The notes: a model not told the origin generated them from the letters alone. A stretch of DNA of 64,000 bases from UBA2266 sp964406945 (GCA_964406945.1 CAYOTO010000004.1:62001-126000); one strand, 5' to 3'; positions 42,364-52,084 are shown, numbered from the stretch's first letter. Made by a program: numbers and translations.

Positions 42364-44544
42364 TCACTCCTTCTCGGCCTTGTCCTTGCCTCCGGCTTTG
42401 TCGCTGTCGTCCTTTTCCTGCTTCTGGCCTTTGCCCATTTCCTTCAGAGCGGCCTTGCGCGAAAGTCTGAGCCTGCCCTGATCATCCATGGCAAGGAGTT
42501 TGACATGAATTTCGTCGCCGGCCTTGCAAACGTCTTCGACCGTCTTGACGTAGCCGTCGCTCAACTCGCTTATATGACAGAGCCCTTCGACGCCGGGTAT
42601 AATCTCCACGAACACTCCGAAGTCCTTGACCGACACGACCTTGGCGTTTTCATATATGCGTCCCACCTGGGGCGGCTGAGTTATCGATTCGATAATCTCT
42701 CTCGCCTTGATATGGCCGTCTCCTCCGACACAACTGATATAAACCGTACCGTCTTCTTCGACCTCGATAGTCGTGTTGGTATCTTCCTGGATGCTCTTGA
42801 TCACTTTCCCACCCGGGCCGATTATCTTGCCGATCATCTCCGGATCGATCTCGATGCTGACCAGCTTTGGTGCGTAGACGCTCAGTTCCGGTTTTGGCTC
42901 GCTGATCGCCTTGTTCATCGAATCGAGTATACGATGGCGGGCCTGTTTTGCCCTTTCCATGGCTTCGAGCATGATCTCATGCTGTAGGCCCTCGGCCTTG
43001 ATATCGAGCTGAATGCCCGTGATGCCCTCTGTCGTACCGGCGATCTTGAAGTCCATGTCGCCGAAATGATCCTCTTCGCCGAGGATGTCCGTGAGCAGCT
43101 CATACCTGCCGTTCTCATCGCTTATCATGCCGATAGAAATGCCGGCGACCGGCCTGGCCATGGGTACACCCGCGTCCATCAGCGCCAGTGAGCCGCCGCA
43201 TACCGAGGCCATCGAGCTTGAGCCGTTCGATTCGGTAATATCCGACACGATTCGGATGGTATAGGCGAAATCCTCATTGTCCGGTCTTAGTGCTTCGAGG
43301 CATTTTTCCGCCAGTGCGCCGTGGCCGATCTCCCGTCGCCCCACGCCGCGGATGGGTCTTACCTCACCCACCGAGTATGGCGGGAAGTTGTAGTGCAATG
43401 TAAAGCTCTGGGCGTACTCATCCTGCAGCCCGTCAATAATCTGGGCGTCGCGGATGGTACCGAGCGTTACGCTGACCATCGCCTGCGTTTCACCCCTGGT
43501 AAACAGAGCCGAACCGTGCGTTCTGGGCAGAACGCCGACCTCGCATTCGATTGGCCTTATATCCCCATACGCCCTGCCGTCCGATCTCTTGCCCTGCAGC
43601 AGCAATTCTCTGACAACTTCTTTCTCGATTTTGCCCCAGATGCGGTTAAGAAGCCCTGGTTCGCAGATCGGTTCGGCATCAGGGTCCTCTGCGCCTATTG
43701 CACAGTAATCTTTCGCCAGTTCATCGAACAGAGCCTTGACGGCATCACCACGCTCCTGTTTGTCGGGAATCTGCTTGGCTTCTGTGAGTCTGTCGATGAT
43801 CTGGCCGTGCATCTTGCCATACAGTTCATCATCCCACTCGGCCAGCGGCGTCTCCTTTTCGACGCCGATCTGCTCACGCACCTCTTCAATCATCTCGCAA
43901 ATTTCGCGAACGATCCCGTGGGCCTTCTGAATTGCTTCGGCAACGTCCGCCTCGGGAGCCTCCTTGGCGGCCACTTCGATCATGTTTATCGCTTCCTTAC
44001 GGCCACCGACAAGGACGTTCATATCGCCCTGCTCCAATTGATCGTAGGTAGGATTGATTACGAGTTCGCCGTTAACCCGTCCCACGCGGCACGATCCGGT
44101 CGGTCCCATGAAGGGTATTCTGCTGATCGTAAGCGCCGCGCTGGCGCCGATCATGGCCGGAACGTCCGGATCATTGTCGCGGTCGGCGCTGAAAACGGAT
44201 GCGATAACCTGGACTTCCTGAAAATACCCATCCGGGAACAGTGGACGAATAGGCCTGTCGATCATCCTCGCGGTCAGGGTCTCTTTGGTGCTGGGTCTGC
44301 CCTCCCTTTTTATAAACCCGCCGGGAAACTTACCGGCCGCACTGTGCCTCTCTCTGTATTCTACGCTGAGCGGGAAGAAATCTATGTTTTCATTCCTCGG
44401 AGGCGCCGTGGTCGCAGTCACAAGTACGACTGTTTCGCCGTACTGCACAACTACTGCACCATGCGCCTGCTTAGCTATCCTGCCTGTTTCAATCGAAAGC
44501 GTTCTGCCTCCGATTTGCCGTTCTACTTTAATCACTTCTGCCAT
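42364..44544 (-). CDS. pnp: Polyribonucleotide nucleotidyltransferase (PNPase)
   Basis: A 726-aa phosphorolytic 3'-5' exoribonuclease that degrades mRNA and is part of the RNA degradosome. It has two RNase PH domains with the helical linker between them: KVERQIGGRTLSIETGRIAK at the start, IMIGASAALTISRIPF-type stretch, VTLGTIRDAQIIDGLQDEYA, SDITESNGSSSMASVCGGSL. A KH domain (about 565-625; IGKIIGPGGKVIKSIQED) and an S1 domain (about 630-700; GRIYENAKVVSVKDFGVFVE) follow, ending in a lysine/glutamate-rich tail. It follows rpsO by 78 bp as in many bacteria. Start ATG 44544 with GAGG upstream. Confidence 0.97.
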   Translation of the reverse strand: MAEVIKVERQIGGRTLSIETGRIAKQAHGAVVVQYGETVVLVTATTAPPRNENIDFFPLSVEYRERHSAAGKFPGGFIKREGRPSTKETLTARMIDRPIRPLFPDGYFQEVQVIASVFSADRDNDPDVPAMIGASAALTISRIPFMGPTGSCRVGRVNGELVINPTYDQLEQGDMNVLVGGRKEAINMIEVAAKEAPEADVAEAIQKAHGIVREICEMIEEVREQIGVEKETPLAEWDDELYGKMHGQIIDRLTEAKQIPDKQERGDAVKALFDELAKDYCAIGAEDPDAEPICEPGLLNRIWGKIEKEVVRELLLQGKRSDGRAYGDIRPIECEVGVLPRTHGSALFTRGETQAMVSVTLGTIRDAQIIDGLQDEYAQSFTLHYNFPPYSVGEVRPIRGVGRREIGHGALAEKCLEALRPDNEDFAYTIRIVSDITESNGSSSMASVCGGSLALMDAGVPMARPVAGISIGMISDENGRYELLTDILGEEDHFGDMDFKIAGTTEGITGIQLDIKAEGLQHEIMLEAMERAKQARHRILDSMNKAISEPKPELSVYAPKLVSIEIDPEMIGKIIGPGGKVIKSIQEDTNTTIEVEEDGTVYISCVGGDGHIKAREIIESITQPPQVGRIYENAKVVSVKDFGVFVEIIPGVEGLCHISELSDGYVKTVEDVCKAGDEIHVKLLAMDDQGRLRLSRKAALKEMGKGQKQEKDDSDKAGGKDKAEKE

Positions 44545-44622
44545 AAATTACCTCTCTGGGATATGCGCAGGCTTCTAAACGGGACGCCCTCGCCCCGGCC
44601 CCACACATGTCCGAAAAAAAAC

Positions 44623-44889
44623 TTACTTACGCAAACCAAGCCGCGTTATTATGCTGCGATACCGACCTACATCCTTTTTGCCGACGTATTTCAGCAGCGC
44701 CGATCGGGTACCTACCATTTTGAGAAGACCACGCCTGGATGAATGGTCCTTGGGATGATTTTTGAGATGCTCTGTCAGTTCGTTGATTCGCCTGGTCAGC
44801 AAAGCAATCTGCACTTCCGGCGAGCCCGTATCTCCCTCATGCGTCTCATAATCGCCGATTATCTGGCCTTTATCCTGCTTCGTTAGCAT
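44623..44889 (-). CDS. rpsO: 30S ribosomal protein S15
   Basis: An 88-aa protein of normal length with HEGDTGSPEVQIALLTRRIN, LTEHLKNHPKDHSSRRGLLK and VGRYRSIITRLGLRK. It binds 16S rRNA and often its own mRNA. It is followed by pnp in the classical rpsO-pnp order. The start ATG 44889 has GGAAAG close upstream. It has its own promoter at 44958-44986. Confidence 0.98.
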   Translation of the reverse strand: MLTKQDKGQIIGDYETHEGDTGSPEVQIALLTRRINELTEHLKNHPKDHSSRRGLLKMVGTRSALLKYVGKKDVGRYRSIITRLGLRK

Positions 44890-45207
44890 CTTTCCAATAA
44901 ATCCTTTCGCCTACATGAACTCGTTCTATACGTCTTACCATCAAAATAGAATCGGATATTATAGTGCCGTCCTGCAATGCTTGCAAGCACTTTCCCTACA
45001 AACTCAAGATAAAAAACGCCCTTACAAAGCTGTTTTTGGGGAGAAATCCGACGTTTCGAGCCCTGGATACGCCTTTTGTCAAACAAAACCTTAATTCAGC
45101 AGCCACAAACTGAAAAAAGCCGGTTTACCCTCACTCGGAGTCCTGATGTTTTACGGGCTGTATCGGCTCTCTGTTCAGCAAAGAGAAGCACCGGGCGAAA
45201 TGTACTT
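44890..45207. other. Intergenic region upstream of rpsO
   Basis: About 318 bp between ruvX and rpsO. It contains the rpsO promoter and leader of about 60 nt. The rest, including a TTGACA hexamer on the minus strand near 45075 without a clear -10, shows no gene. Small frames on either strand lack ribosome sites. Confidence 0.5.
44958..44986 (-). promoter_or_regulatory. rpsO: Promoter of rpsO-pnp
   Basis: Minus strand TTGCAA (44986-44981), 17-bp spacer, TATAAT (44963-44958). TSS near 44951, about 60 nt before the S15 start codon. Confidence 0.7.
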
Positions 45208-45648
45208 TTACTGCGAACACATCGGGCCTGCCTGATTATTCTCGCAACTTCTTTCTTCGAGAAAGGTCTGCAGAATGTGAGCGGCAGCCAGTGCGTCAAG
45301 CGGTTTTCGCTTATGCTTGCGCTTGCGGTCTACCGACGCGAACTTCTGCTCGGCCTCGAAACTGCTGAGCCGTTCATCTTGAAAGTGAATCGGAATTTCA
45401 AGCCTTTTCCGCAGTTCTGAGGCGAATTCTCGCACCTTCCTGGCCTGAGGCCCCTCGGAATCATCCATGTTGAGCGGCAGACCTATCACCACGGCCTCGA
45501 CATCTTCTTTATCGACAACGGCGAGGATTTCTTCGAATATGTTGCCGCGGCGGTCCAGAACGGCCAGAGGCGACGATATCGTTTCATTCGCATCGCATAT
45601 TGCCAGGCCAACCCTTCTGCCGCCGTGATCTATCGCCAGGTACCTCAT
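45208..45648 (-). CDS. ruvX: Putative Holliday junction resolvase RuvX/YqgF
   Basis: A 146-aa RNase H-fold protein of the YqgF family, acting in 16S rRNA maturation or junction resolution. Motifs: MRYLAIDHGGRRVGLAICD (catalytic Asp near residue 7), VIGLPLNMDD, FQDERLSSFEA with Glu, and KPLDALAAAHILQTFLE with Asp. ATG 45648 matches the family start; an ATG at 45681 that overlaps the upstream stop (TGATG) would add 11 residues and could reflect translational coupling. It follows the mannose-1-phosphate guanylyltransferase gene. Confidence 0.92.
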   Translation of the reverse strand: MRYLAIDHGGRRVGLAICDANETISSPLAVLDRRGNIFEEILAVVDKEDVEAVVIGLPLNMDDSEGPQARKVREFASELRKRLEIPIHFQDERLSSFEAEQKFASVDRKRKHKRKPLDALAAAHILQTFLEERSCENNQAGPMCSQ

Positions 45649-45680
45649 AATCAGCTGAAATCGCCGAAAACACCACCGCA

Positions 45681-46769
45681 TCAGAGGAACTCGTAGTCGC
45701 CGTCTTCCTCGATTCGACTCAGAAGTTCCTTCAGCTTCTGTGTGTCGTCAATATGACAGACCAGCGTCGCATCCGGACTGTGAGCTACCACCATGTTTTG
45801 GAGGCCGATTCCCGCAATCAAATGCCCTTTGTCCTCAGTAACTATTATGCTGTTTTTGCAGCTCAGAAGCTGGCTTTTGCCCGCAACTACGATGTTATTG
45901 TCCGAATCGCTCTTTATAATATCGGCAAGTGCGGCGAACGAGCCCATGTCCAGCCAGCGGCAGTCCAGTTCGATGGCGTTGACCTTCTCGGCTTTCTCCA
46001 TCACGGCGTAATCGATGCTGACCTTGGGCAGCCGAACGAACCATTCGGACAGCACTTTTCCCTGCGAAGGGCTGTCCCACGCTTTCTGCATCTTGTGCAG
46101 CGGCTCTGTGGATGCAGGTAAAAACTCAGCCATGTTGGCCAGAATGGTCCTGGCTTTCCAGACGAACATGCCCGAATTCCAGAAGAATCGGCCGGTTTTG
46201 AGGTACTTCCGGGCGGTCTCTTCGTCCGGCTTCTCGCGGAAGGCCTTGACTTTAAAAATATCGTTTTCACAGCCTTTGTGTCTTTGGGGATCGTTGCAGT
46301 CTATATATCCCAGTTGTGTGCTCGGAAAAGTAGGCTTTATTCCAAAAGTAACGAGCTGGTCGGGATTGTCCGAGACGAAGGTCAGCGCATCTCTTATTGC
46401 CTGCAGAAAGACTTCGACGGGCTCTATGACCTGATCGGCGGTAACAACCGCCATGGTCGCGTCCGTATCGTACTTGGCCAGAACCGCCGCGGCCAGTCCT
46501 ATGGCGCCCGCCGTATCCCGCACGGCCGGCTCGGCAATCACATTGTTGTAGGGTAGTTCCTGAAGATTCTCGCGGACCAGATCCGCATATCCGGCGTTCG
46601 TAAGCACGAGGATGTTCCGTGAATCGAATATGGGCAGCAGACGCTCAAAACAGTCGCGCAGCATGGTCTGATCGTTTAAGATCTTCAGCACCTGTTTGGG
46701 TCTGTCTCTGCGGCTCAGCGGCCAAAGCCTCTTGCCCGTTCCGCCCGCCATAATCACAGCATAGTTCAT
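45681..46769 (-). CDS. manC: Mannose-1-phosphate guanylyltransferase
   Basis: A 362-aa nucleotidyltransferase making GDP-mannose for capsule, glycan or glycoprotein synthesis. It has the nucleotide-binding YAVIMAGGTGKRLWPLSRRD and PKQVLKI, then NVIAEPAVRDTAGAIGLAA, VVTADQVIEP and FREKPDEETARKYLKTGRFF with WNSGMFVWKA. It has the GMP domain only; no phosphomannose isomerase domain is fused. The ATG at 46769 has AGGAGT seven bases upstream. It lies between pgi and ruvX; linkage to pgi fits sugar-phosphate supply. Confidence 0.92.
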   Translation of the reverse strand: MNYAVIMAGGTGKRLWPLSRRDRPKQVLKILNDQTMLRDCFERLLPIFDSRNILVLTNAGYADLVRENLQELPYNNVIAEPAVRDTAGAIGLAAAVLAKYDTDATMAVVTADQVIEPVEVFLQAIRDALTFVSDNPDQLVTFGIKPTFPSTQLGYIDCNDPQRHKGCENDIFKVKAFREKPDEETARKYLKTGRFFWNSGMFVWKARTILANMAEFLPASTEPLHKMQKAWDSPSQGKVLSEWFVRLPKVSIDYAVMEKAEKVNAIELDCRWLDMGSFAALADIIKSDSDNNIVVAGKSQLLSCKNSIIVTEDKGHLIAGIGLQNMVVAHSPDATLVCHIDDTQKLKELLSRIEEDGDYEFL

Positions 46770-46812
46770 AGCCGACTCCTTTCTGAAAACGAGCAATCGC
46801 CCCCCCCGGCAT

Positions 46813-48243
46813 TCAAGCCAGATAGCGCTCGTCGACGCTGACTTTCGACCGGATCTGCTCGGCCCAGTTCGAATAGGTCAGCCCCGGTTTATACTCGCCC
46901 TTGCGGTCCATAAGTGCAAAGGTCGCGTCCTTGCCCAGTTCGACCGCCGGCTGGTCATAGGCATTTATATTGAACAGAGCCCCGGCAAAGGACGTCGTAA
47001 CCTCGAACAGATATATGAACTGGCCGACGGCATAGGGGCTCACCCTGTCAAAAATCACACTCAAACAGGGTCTCTTATCGGTCAACAGGGCATATTCGGT
47101 CGCCTTTTTCTCGGCATTCAGCAGCGAACTCATCTTCTTGCCCGCCAGAAAGCCCAATTCCGGAGCACAGTCGGGCGTCGGGCCCATTTCCATATCCCGG
47201 TCAAAGTTTTGCACTTCGAGGAAGGTATACAACTTGTCGTTGGGGCCTTCGCGGTACAACTGCACCTGGCTGTGCTGATCGGTGGTTCCCAGGGCCTTGA
47301 TTGGGGTGGGGCCTACAAAAACATCGTTGCCCTGCAAATCCCTGGCCTTGCCCAGGCTTTCGGCCCACAACTGTCTGTACCAGTCTGCCATGTCCTTCAG
47401 GTGGTAGCTATAGGGGAAAATGACCGAATTGCGTTTACCGCGGTTGTAGTAATGCCAGTTTACAGCAGCATTTATGGCCGCCGGGTTCTCGAAGAAGGAC
47501 TCGCGTTTGACCCGCTCGTCCATATCCCGCGCCCCGGCCAGCATGGCGTCGATGTCGATTCCACACATGGCCGCACTGAACAGGCCCACCGCACTTAGCA
47601 CCGTGAAACGTCCGCCCACACCGTCCGGAACTATCAGAGAAGCCAGCCCCGATTCATCAGCGATAGTCCGGAGTGTGCCCTGCTTCGCATCCGTGGTGGC
47701 AACCATGTGTTTTTTGAGCCCTTCCGGCCCGAATTTATCCAGGAGCATCTGCCTGACCACCAGAAACTGGCTGGCAGTTTCACTGGTCCGCCCGGATTTG
47801 CTGATAACATTGAAAAGGGTATTATCGAGGCTGCCTCCAAGCCAGTCCAGAAAGGACGACAACTGCTGCGGGTCCACGTTGTCGAACACGAACAGCCGAG
47901 GGCCACGCCTCTGCTTTTCGTCTATGTTGTACATATAAGGGTTAAGAGCCGTCTGAACGGCGATATTGCCCAGGGCCGAGCCACCTATGCCCAGAACGAC
48001 CAGATTCTGGCATTCGATCTGCAGTCCGCCGATTACCTTTCGCACACTTTTGGCGATTTCAGGCCTGTATGGAAGATCGCGGTACGGCGTCTTGCCGGCC
48101 TTTCTTTCGGCGTTCAACTGCGGGATAAGCGGAGCCGTCTTTTGCTCCAATTCTTCGAACTGCTCGTCGGTTATGCCGTGCTCGGGGCCGATGGCCTTGT
48201 CAGTTACATTGCCGAAATAGAACTCTACCTGCGATTCAGACAC
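46813..48243 (-). CDS. pgi: Glucose-6-phosphate isomerase
   Basis: A 476-aa glycolytic isomerase between glucose 6-phosphate and fructose 6-phosphate. Motifs: LVVLGIGGSALGNIAVQTAL, LFNVISKSGRTSETASQFLV, SLIVPDGVGGRFTVLSAVGL and TDQHSQVQLYREGPNDK with the catalytic His and Glu. The size is between the short archaeal/Bacillus-type (450) and the long E. coli type (550). The start is GTG 48243 with AAAGGGT upstream. Its promoter lies at 48325-48353. Confidence 0.96.
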   Translation of the reverse strand: MSESQVEFYFGNVTDKAIGPEHGITDEQFEELEQKTAPLIPQLNAERKAGKTPYRDLPYRPEIAKSVRKVIGGLQIECQNLVVLGIGGSALGNIAVQTALNPYMYNIDEKQRRGPRLFVFDNVDPQQLSSFLDWLGGSLDNTLFNVISKSGRTSETASQFLVVRQMLLDKFGPEGLKKHMVATTDAKQGTLRTIADESGLASLIVPDGVGGRFTVLSAVGLFSAAMCGIDIDAMLAGARDMDERVKRESFFENPAAINAAVNWHYYNRGKRNSVIFPYSYHLKDMADWYRQLWAESLGKARDLQGNDVFVGPTPIKALGTTDQHSQVQLYREGPNDKLYTFLEVQNFDRDMEMGPTPDCAPELGFLAGKKMSSLLNAEKKATEYALLTDKRPCLSVIFDRVSPYAVGQFIYLFEVTTSFAGALFNINAYDQPAVELGKDATFALMDRKGEYKPGLTYSNWAEQIRSKVSVDERYLA

Positions 48244-48324
48244 TGCTTTTACCCTTTCTCATCCTTTAGTGCTGTGTTCGGGATACCCCCGTCCGGCTAC
48301 CGCTGTGCCGCCGGTCAGGGCCGA

Positions 48325-48353
48325 ATACTATCATCTGTCGCCACGCCAGTCAA
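48325..48353 (-). promoter_or_regulatory. pgi: Promoter of pgi
   Basis: Minus strand TTGACT (48353-48348), 17-bp spacer, TAGTAT (48330-48325), in the 230-bp gap between xylanase and pgi. TSS near 48318, leader about 75 nt. Confidence 0.6.
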
Positions 48354-48473
48354 TACACACATAGACTTTGTCCTGAAACTGTCAGCAATAATTCAATAAC
48401 TCTTTTTACAGCCGACATTTATATTTCACACCGCCCCGTCACAATTGGGTTGAGATGATACTGCAATTTCAGC

Positions 48474-49799
48474 TTACGCCGTCCGCAGTTGTATCCGGAT
48501 CGGCCCTTGCGTGCTTTTGTCGAACTCGAAGGCTCCGCGAACCTTTCTGCCGTTGATTTGCGTCGAAACTTCATAGGTTCCGTAGAATCCGCTCAAACCG
48601 ACTCTGCCGTTGGGCTGTGTCGTCGCCTCGGTCTTGGTCCACCACTTGCCCTTAACCAGATCCATCAGCCGCTCGTAGGCCGGTTTGGGAGTCATGTCAG
48701 CCCGGACAAGGCCCGCCGGCGCCTGCTGCCATGCATTCTGATCTGTGAAATCCCACCAGGTGATCGCTTCGACCGCCGGATGTGAAAACAAAACCCGGTA
48801 GAATTGACTCACCGCCTCGGCCTGCTTTTCTTCTCCCTCTGTCGTCGTGGTCCAGCCTTCTTTCTTCTTGGGCCCCGAGACCACCGTTGTTTCGGTGAAA
48901 TGAAGGGGTACGTCGTATTTGGAGAACGTCTCGCACACATCCCACGCCCTCTTTGCGCCCCAGTAGCCGCCGTGCATGTGCGACTGAATTCCGATTACGT
49001 CATACATTGGTTTGCCGTTAGCCTTCAGCTCTGCGATCACCTTTTTCTCGTATGCCGGGTCCAGCCGATAGTCATTTATCAAGAGCGTTGCATTAGGATT
49101 AGCACCGCGTGCGGCCCGAAAGGCCGAACGAACGTATTCGCCTACTCCCATCTTCTTAATGGCCGCGGTCAGCGCGGGCGCGCGTTGCTCGCAGAAAGGC
49201 CGGTCATAGTGCGTCGCCTCGTTCACCACGTCCCAGATATTGATATCGCCTTCGAATTTCTCCACGCACCGTGCAATGCGTTTCAATTGCAGTTTCATGG
49301 CGGTATCAGGGTCATCTTTATCAAGCCATGGCGGCTGAATGTAATTCCAGGCCAGCGGATGGCCTTTGGTCGTAATACCCTGCGACTTGCACCAGCGGAC
49401 GATTTCTGCGGTCCGTGCATCATCCGGTTTGCCGCGTGTCCGCTCGTAATTCCACCAGTAGAACGGCAGCGTTGCGAAATTCAAAAGCTCGGCAAATCGC
49501 TCTGCATACCGGTCATTATCCTGTTGAGTCTTGCAGCGGTTAAGTTTGAATATATTGCAGCCAAACAGAAATTTGTGTTTCTGCTGCTCTATCCGCACGG
49601 GTACGTTCGCAGCCAGCCTCGCACCGTCCGGTCCCAGCAGTTCCAAAGAGACTCGACCCTTGCGATGCTTTTCGATTCTCGAATCAATCTCGCCTGTGCC
49701 CTGTTCTGTGGCCGGCGCACCAGTGCAAACTGAGGCGCCAAAGAATGCAGTTGCCGCGCCCAAACCGGTCGTTCTGAGAAATCGGCGTCTATCCATCAT
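48474..49799 (-). CDS. Tat-exported endo-1,4-beta-xylanase, GH10
   Basis: A 441-aa GH10 family glycosidase that cuts xylan chains. A twin-arginine signal MMDRRRFLRTTGLGAATAFF leads it. The barrel has LPFYWWNYER, TKGHPLAWNYIQPPW, acid/base Glu194 in NIWDVVNEATH, and nucleophile Glu303 in LHFTETTVV. The N-terminal 30-100 and C-terminal 385-441 regions (GLSGFYGTYEVSTQINGRKV) form a small beta domain similar to those of GH10 relatives in planctomycetes and Bacteroidetes. The start ATG 49799 has AGGAG five bases upstream; the next codon is also ATG. Its Tat export is unusual for xylanases. Confidence 0.9.
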   Translation of the reverse strand: MMDRRRFLRTTGLGAATAFFGASVCTGAPATEQGTGEIDSRIEKHRKGRVSLELLGPDGARLAANVPVRIEQQKHKFLFGCNIFKLNRCKTQQDNDRYAERFAELLNFATLPFYWWNYERTRGKPDDARTAEIVRWCKSQGITTKGHPLAWNYIQPPWLDKDDPDTAMKLQLKRIARCVEKFEGDINIWDVVNEATHYDRPFCEQRAPALTAAIKKMGVGEYVRSAFRAARGANPNATLLINDYRLDPAYEKKVIAELKANGKPMYDVIGIQSHMHGGYWGAKRAWDVCETFSKYDVPLHFTETTVVSGPKKKEGWTTTTEGEEKQAEAVSQFYRVLFSHPAVEAITWWDFTDQNAWQQAPAGLVRADMTPKPAYERLMDLVKGKWWTKTEATTQPNGRVGLSGFYGTYEVSTQINGRKVRGAFEFDKSTQGPIRIQLRTA

Positions 49800-49844
49800 T
49801 ATTGCTCCTTTGATCTGAGACAATGTTCTTCAAACGTACAGGCT

Positions 49845-49873
49845 ATATTAGGCAAGTGCGCACCGATATACAA
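49845..49873 (-). promoter_or_regulatory. Promoter of the xylanase gene
   Basis: Minus strand TTGTAT (49873-49868), 17-bp spacer, TAATAT (49850-49845), about 45 bp upstream of the xylanase start codon. Confidence 0.5.
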
Positions 49874-49916
49874 CTGCCTGTTTTCGTATTCGGTTGAGCC
49901 GCACGTTCAGAGCGGT

Positions 49917-52049
49917 TCACAGCGGAGTGAGATTAGCATACTTGAGCATGAGCGTCTTTGTCCGGCCTGCGTTAAAACGAACAGTTACCTGGCTGTTTTC
50001 CCCCATGTTAACGAAGTCCTGCACCCTGCCCAGCCCGAATTTAGGATGTCGGACCAACTGGCCTTTGACGAACGGGTCCGGCTGATCGTAGTCCGGGTGA
50101 ACGTCAATCTGCTCGGGTTCCGGCTCGCTGTGAATCTGTTCGGACTTCTGCTGCTCGACGCCCAACTCGAACAGAAACTGAGACGGCACTGATCGCAGCA
50201 TCTGGCCGCGAATGGTGCGGTAGCGGGCATAACTTAAGTGCAAATAAGACTTTGCGCGGGTTATGCCGACAAACAGCAGCCTGCGTTCCTCTTCGAGGTC
50301 CTGCTCGTCCTGAGAATCGGTTCTCTCGTGCGGCAGAATGCCTTCTTCCAGGCCCATGATGAGCACGTTCTCGAACTCCAGGCCTTTCGCTGCGTGCAGG
50401 GTCATCAGCGCGACCTGTCCGCTTGCGGCATCGTACGCATCGGCATCGCTGAAAAGTGCGATTTGCTGGAGATAATCCACCAGTGAAGGCGATTCGGCTT
50501 GTTCGTCATACTGCGCAGCCGAACTGATGAGTTCGTTCACATTCTCCAGGGCGTTTTTGCCCTCGGTTCCACTGTGCCTTAAAAAATCGGCCAACCCCGA
50601 TTCTTCGAAGACCTGCTCAGTCAGAGGGGCAACCGGGCCGTCGATTTCTTGACGGAACCGTTCTATCATTTTTGCGAACACAGCCAGCTTAGCCTTTGCG
50701 GCCTTGCCGAGCGTTTCAATTTGCTCGGCCCTTTTCAATGCCTCGTAGAAGGTAATGCCCGAACGAGACGCGAACGTCGCGATGCGGTCGACCGTCACCT
50801 TTCCGATTCCCCTTGTCGGTGTGTTAATTATCCGTACAAGAGCCATTGAATCGCTGGGATTGGCCAGGACTTTCATATAGGCGATGATGTCGCGAATTTC
50901 CTTACGATTGTAGAACTCTACGCCCCTGACAATCTGGTAGGGGATCTTGTGGCGAATGAGCGATTCTTCCACCGCCCGGCTCATCGCATTGACCCGATAG
51001 AAGACAGCAATTTCATTAGGCCGCGCGCCCTCGTCGAGCAACTGTTTGATGCACGCTGCGATACCCTCGGCTTCGGCCCGTTCGTCATCGTAGCACCGGA
51101 CCTCAATGCCCTTCGAAGGCGGAAGCGTGGGGACCAGCCTTTTGACTTTTCTGTGGCGATTATAGGCGATGAGCTTGTCGGCCACTTCCAGGATATTCGA
51201 TGAACTGCGAAAGTTCTCTTCCAGCTTTATCGAGACAGCGTCCGGCCAGTCCTTCTCGAATGCCAGAATATTTCGTATGTCAGCACCCCGCCAGCGGTAT
51301 ATGCTCTGGTCCGGGTCACCTGTTGCACAGATATTGTGGTGTTCGGACGCCAGCAGCTTGGCGATCATGTACTGAGCGTTGTTCGTATCCTGGTATTCGT
51401 CTATGAGCAAAAACCGGTACCGATTTGACAACTCGCTGCGCACCTGGTCGTTTTCACTCAGCAGATAAGCTGTTTTCGCCAGCAGGTCGTCGAAGTCCAT
51501 CGCATTTAGTTCGGCCAGCTTGTCCTGATAACGTCTGTAAACGCGGGCGAGCATTTTGCTGAAGAAATCCTCGTACTCACTCTCGATTTTTTCCGGATCG
51601 ATCAGCTTGTTCTTCAGCGTCGAAACGGCCTCGCGCATCCTTGCAGGGGGAAAATTCTGCGTGTCGAGATTGCACTCTTTCACCGCGGCTTTCATGCATC
51701 GTTTCTGGTCGGAATCGTCGTAGATGCTGAAATTAGGTTCAATTTGCGCCTCGCGCCAGTACTGCCTGAGAATACGCACGCACAGCGAATGGAACGTACT
51801 GATATGCGCGCCGCCGGATGCACCGAGCATGTACGCACGCTGTCGCATTTCCTCGGCGGCCTTGTTGGTGAAAGTAATCGCGCAGATGTTATGCGGTGCG
51901 ACACCGCTTCTGATAAGCGAGGCAATCCGGTGTGTGATGACCCGTGTTTTGCCGCTGCCCGGACCGGCCAGCACCAGCAACGGGCCTTCGATGTGAGAAA
52001 CTGCTTTCTGTTGTGAGGGGGTTAACGTACGAGTAAGTGCATCATCCAT
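49917..52049 (-). CDS. UvrD/PcrA-type DNA helicase
   Basis: A 710-aa superfamily 1A helicase acting in excision repair and removal of stalled complexes. Motifs: TPSQQKAVSHIEG (Q), VLAGPGSGKTRVITHRIA (I, Walker A), ICAITFTNKAAEEMRQR (Ia), FLLIDEYQDTNNAQY (II), ICATGDPDQSIYRWRGADI (III), VALMTLHAAKGLEF (V) and LLFVGITRAKSYLHLSYA (VI). The C-terminal tail has the usual VRHPKFGLGRVQDF binding element. The ATG at 52049 fits the family start; an ATG at 52073 is a longer choice. Confidence 0.95.
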   Translation of the reverse strand: MDDALTRTLTPSQQKAVSHIEGPLLVLAGPGSGKTRVITHRIASLIRSGVAPHNICAITFTNKAAEEMRQRAYMLGASGGAHISTFHSLCVRILRQYWREAQIEPNFSIYDDSDQKRCMKAAVKECNLDTQNFPPARMREAVSTLKNKLIDPEKIESEYEDFFSKMLARVYRRYQDKLAELNAMDFDDLLAKTAYLLSENDQVRSELSNRYRFLLIDEYQDTNNAQYMIAKLLASEHHNICATGDPDQSIYRWRGADIRNILAFEKDWPDAVSIKLEENFRSSSNILEVADKLIAYNRHRKVKRLVPTLPPSKGIEVRCYDDERAEAEGIAACIKQLLDEGARPNEIAVFYRVNAMSRAVEESLIRHKIPYQIVRGVEFYNRKEIRDIIAYMKVLANPSDSMALVRIINTPTRGIGKVTVDRIATFASRSGITFYEALKRAEQIETLGKAAKAKLAVFAKMIERFRQEIDGPVAPLTEQVFEESGLADFLRHSGTEGKNALENVNELISSAAQYDEQAESPSLVDYLQQIALFSDADAYDAASGQVALMTLHAAKGLEFENVLIMGLEEGILPHERTDSQDEQDLEEERRLLFVGITRAKSYLHLSYARYRTIRGQMLRSVPSQFLFELGVEQQKSEQIHSEPEPEQIDVHPDYDQPDPFVKGQLVRHPKFGLGRVQDFVNMGENSQVTVRFNAGRTKTLMLKYANLTPL

Positions 52050-52084
52050 AACATAAAACTCTTGACGCCCCATCCTGGGAGGCT

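Noticed and set aside
44545..44622. Poly-U stretch between rpsO and pnp as terminator
   Set aside because: An eight-T run lies just after the rpsO stop on the minus strand, but no GC hairpin precedes it.
43321..44742. Long plus-strand frame opposite pnp and rpsO
   Set aside because: The minus strand matches PNPase and S15 over their full lengths.
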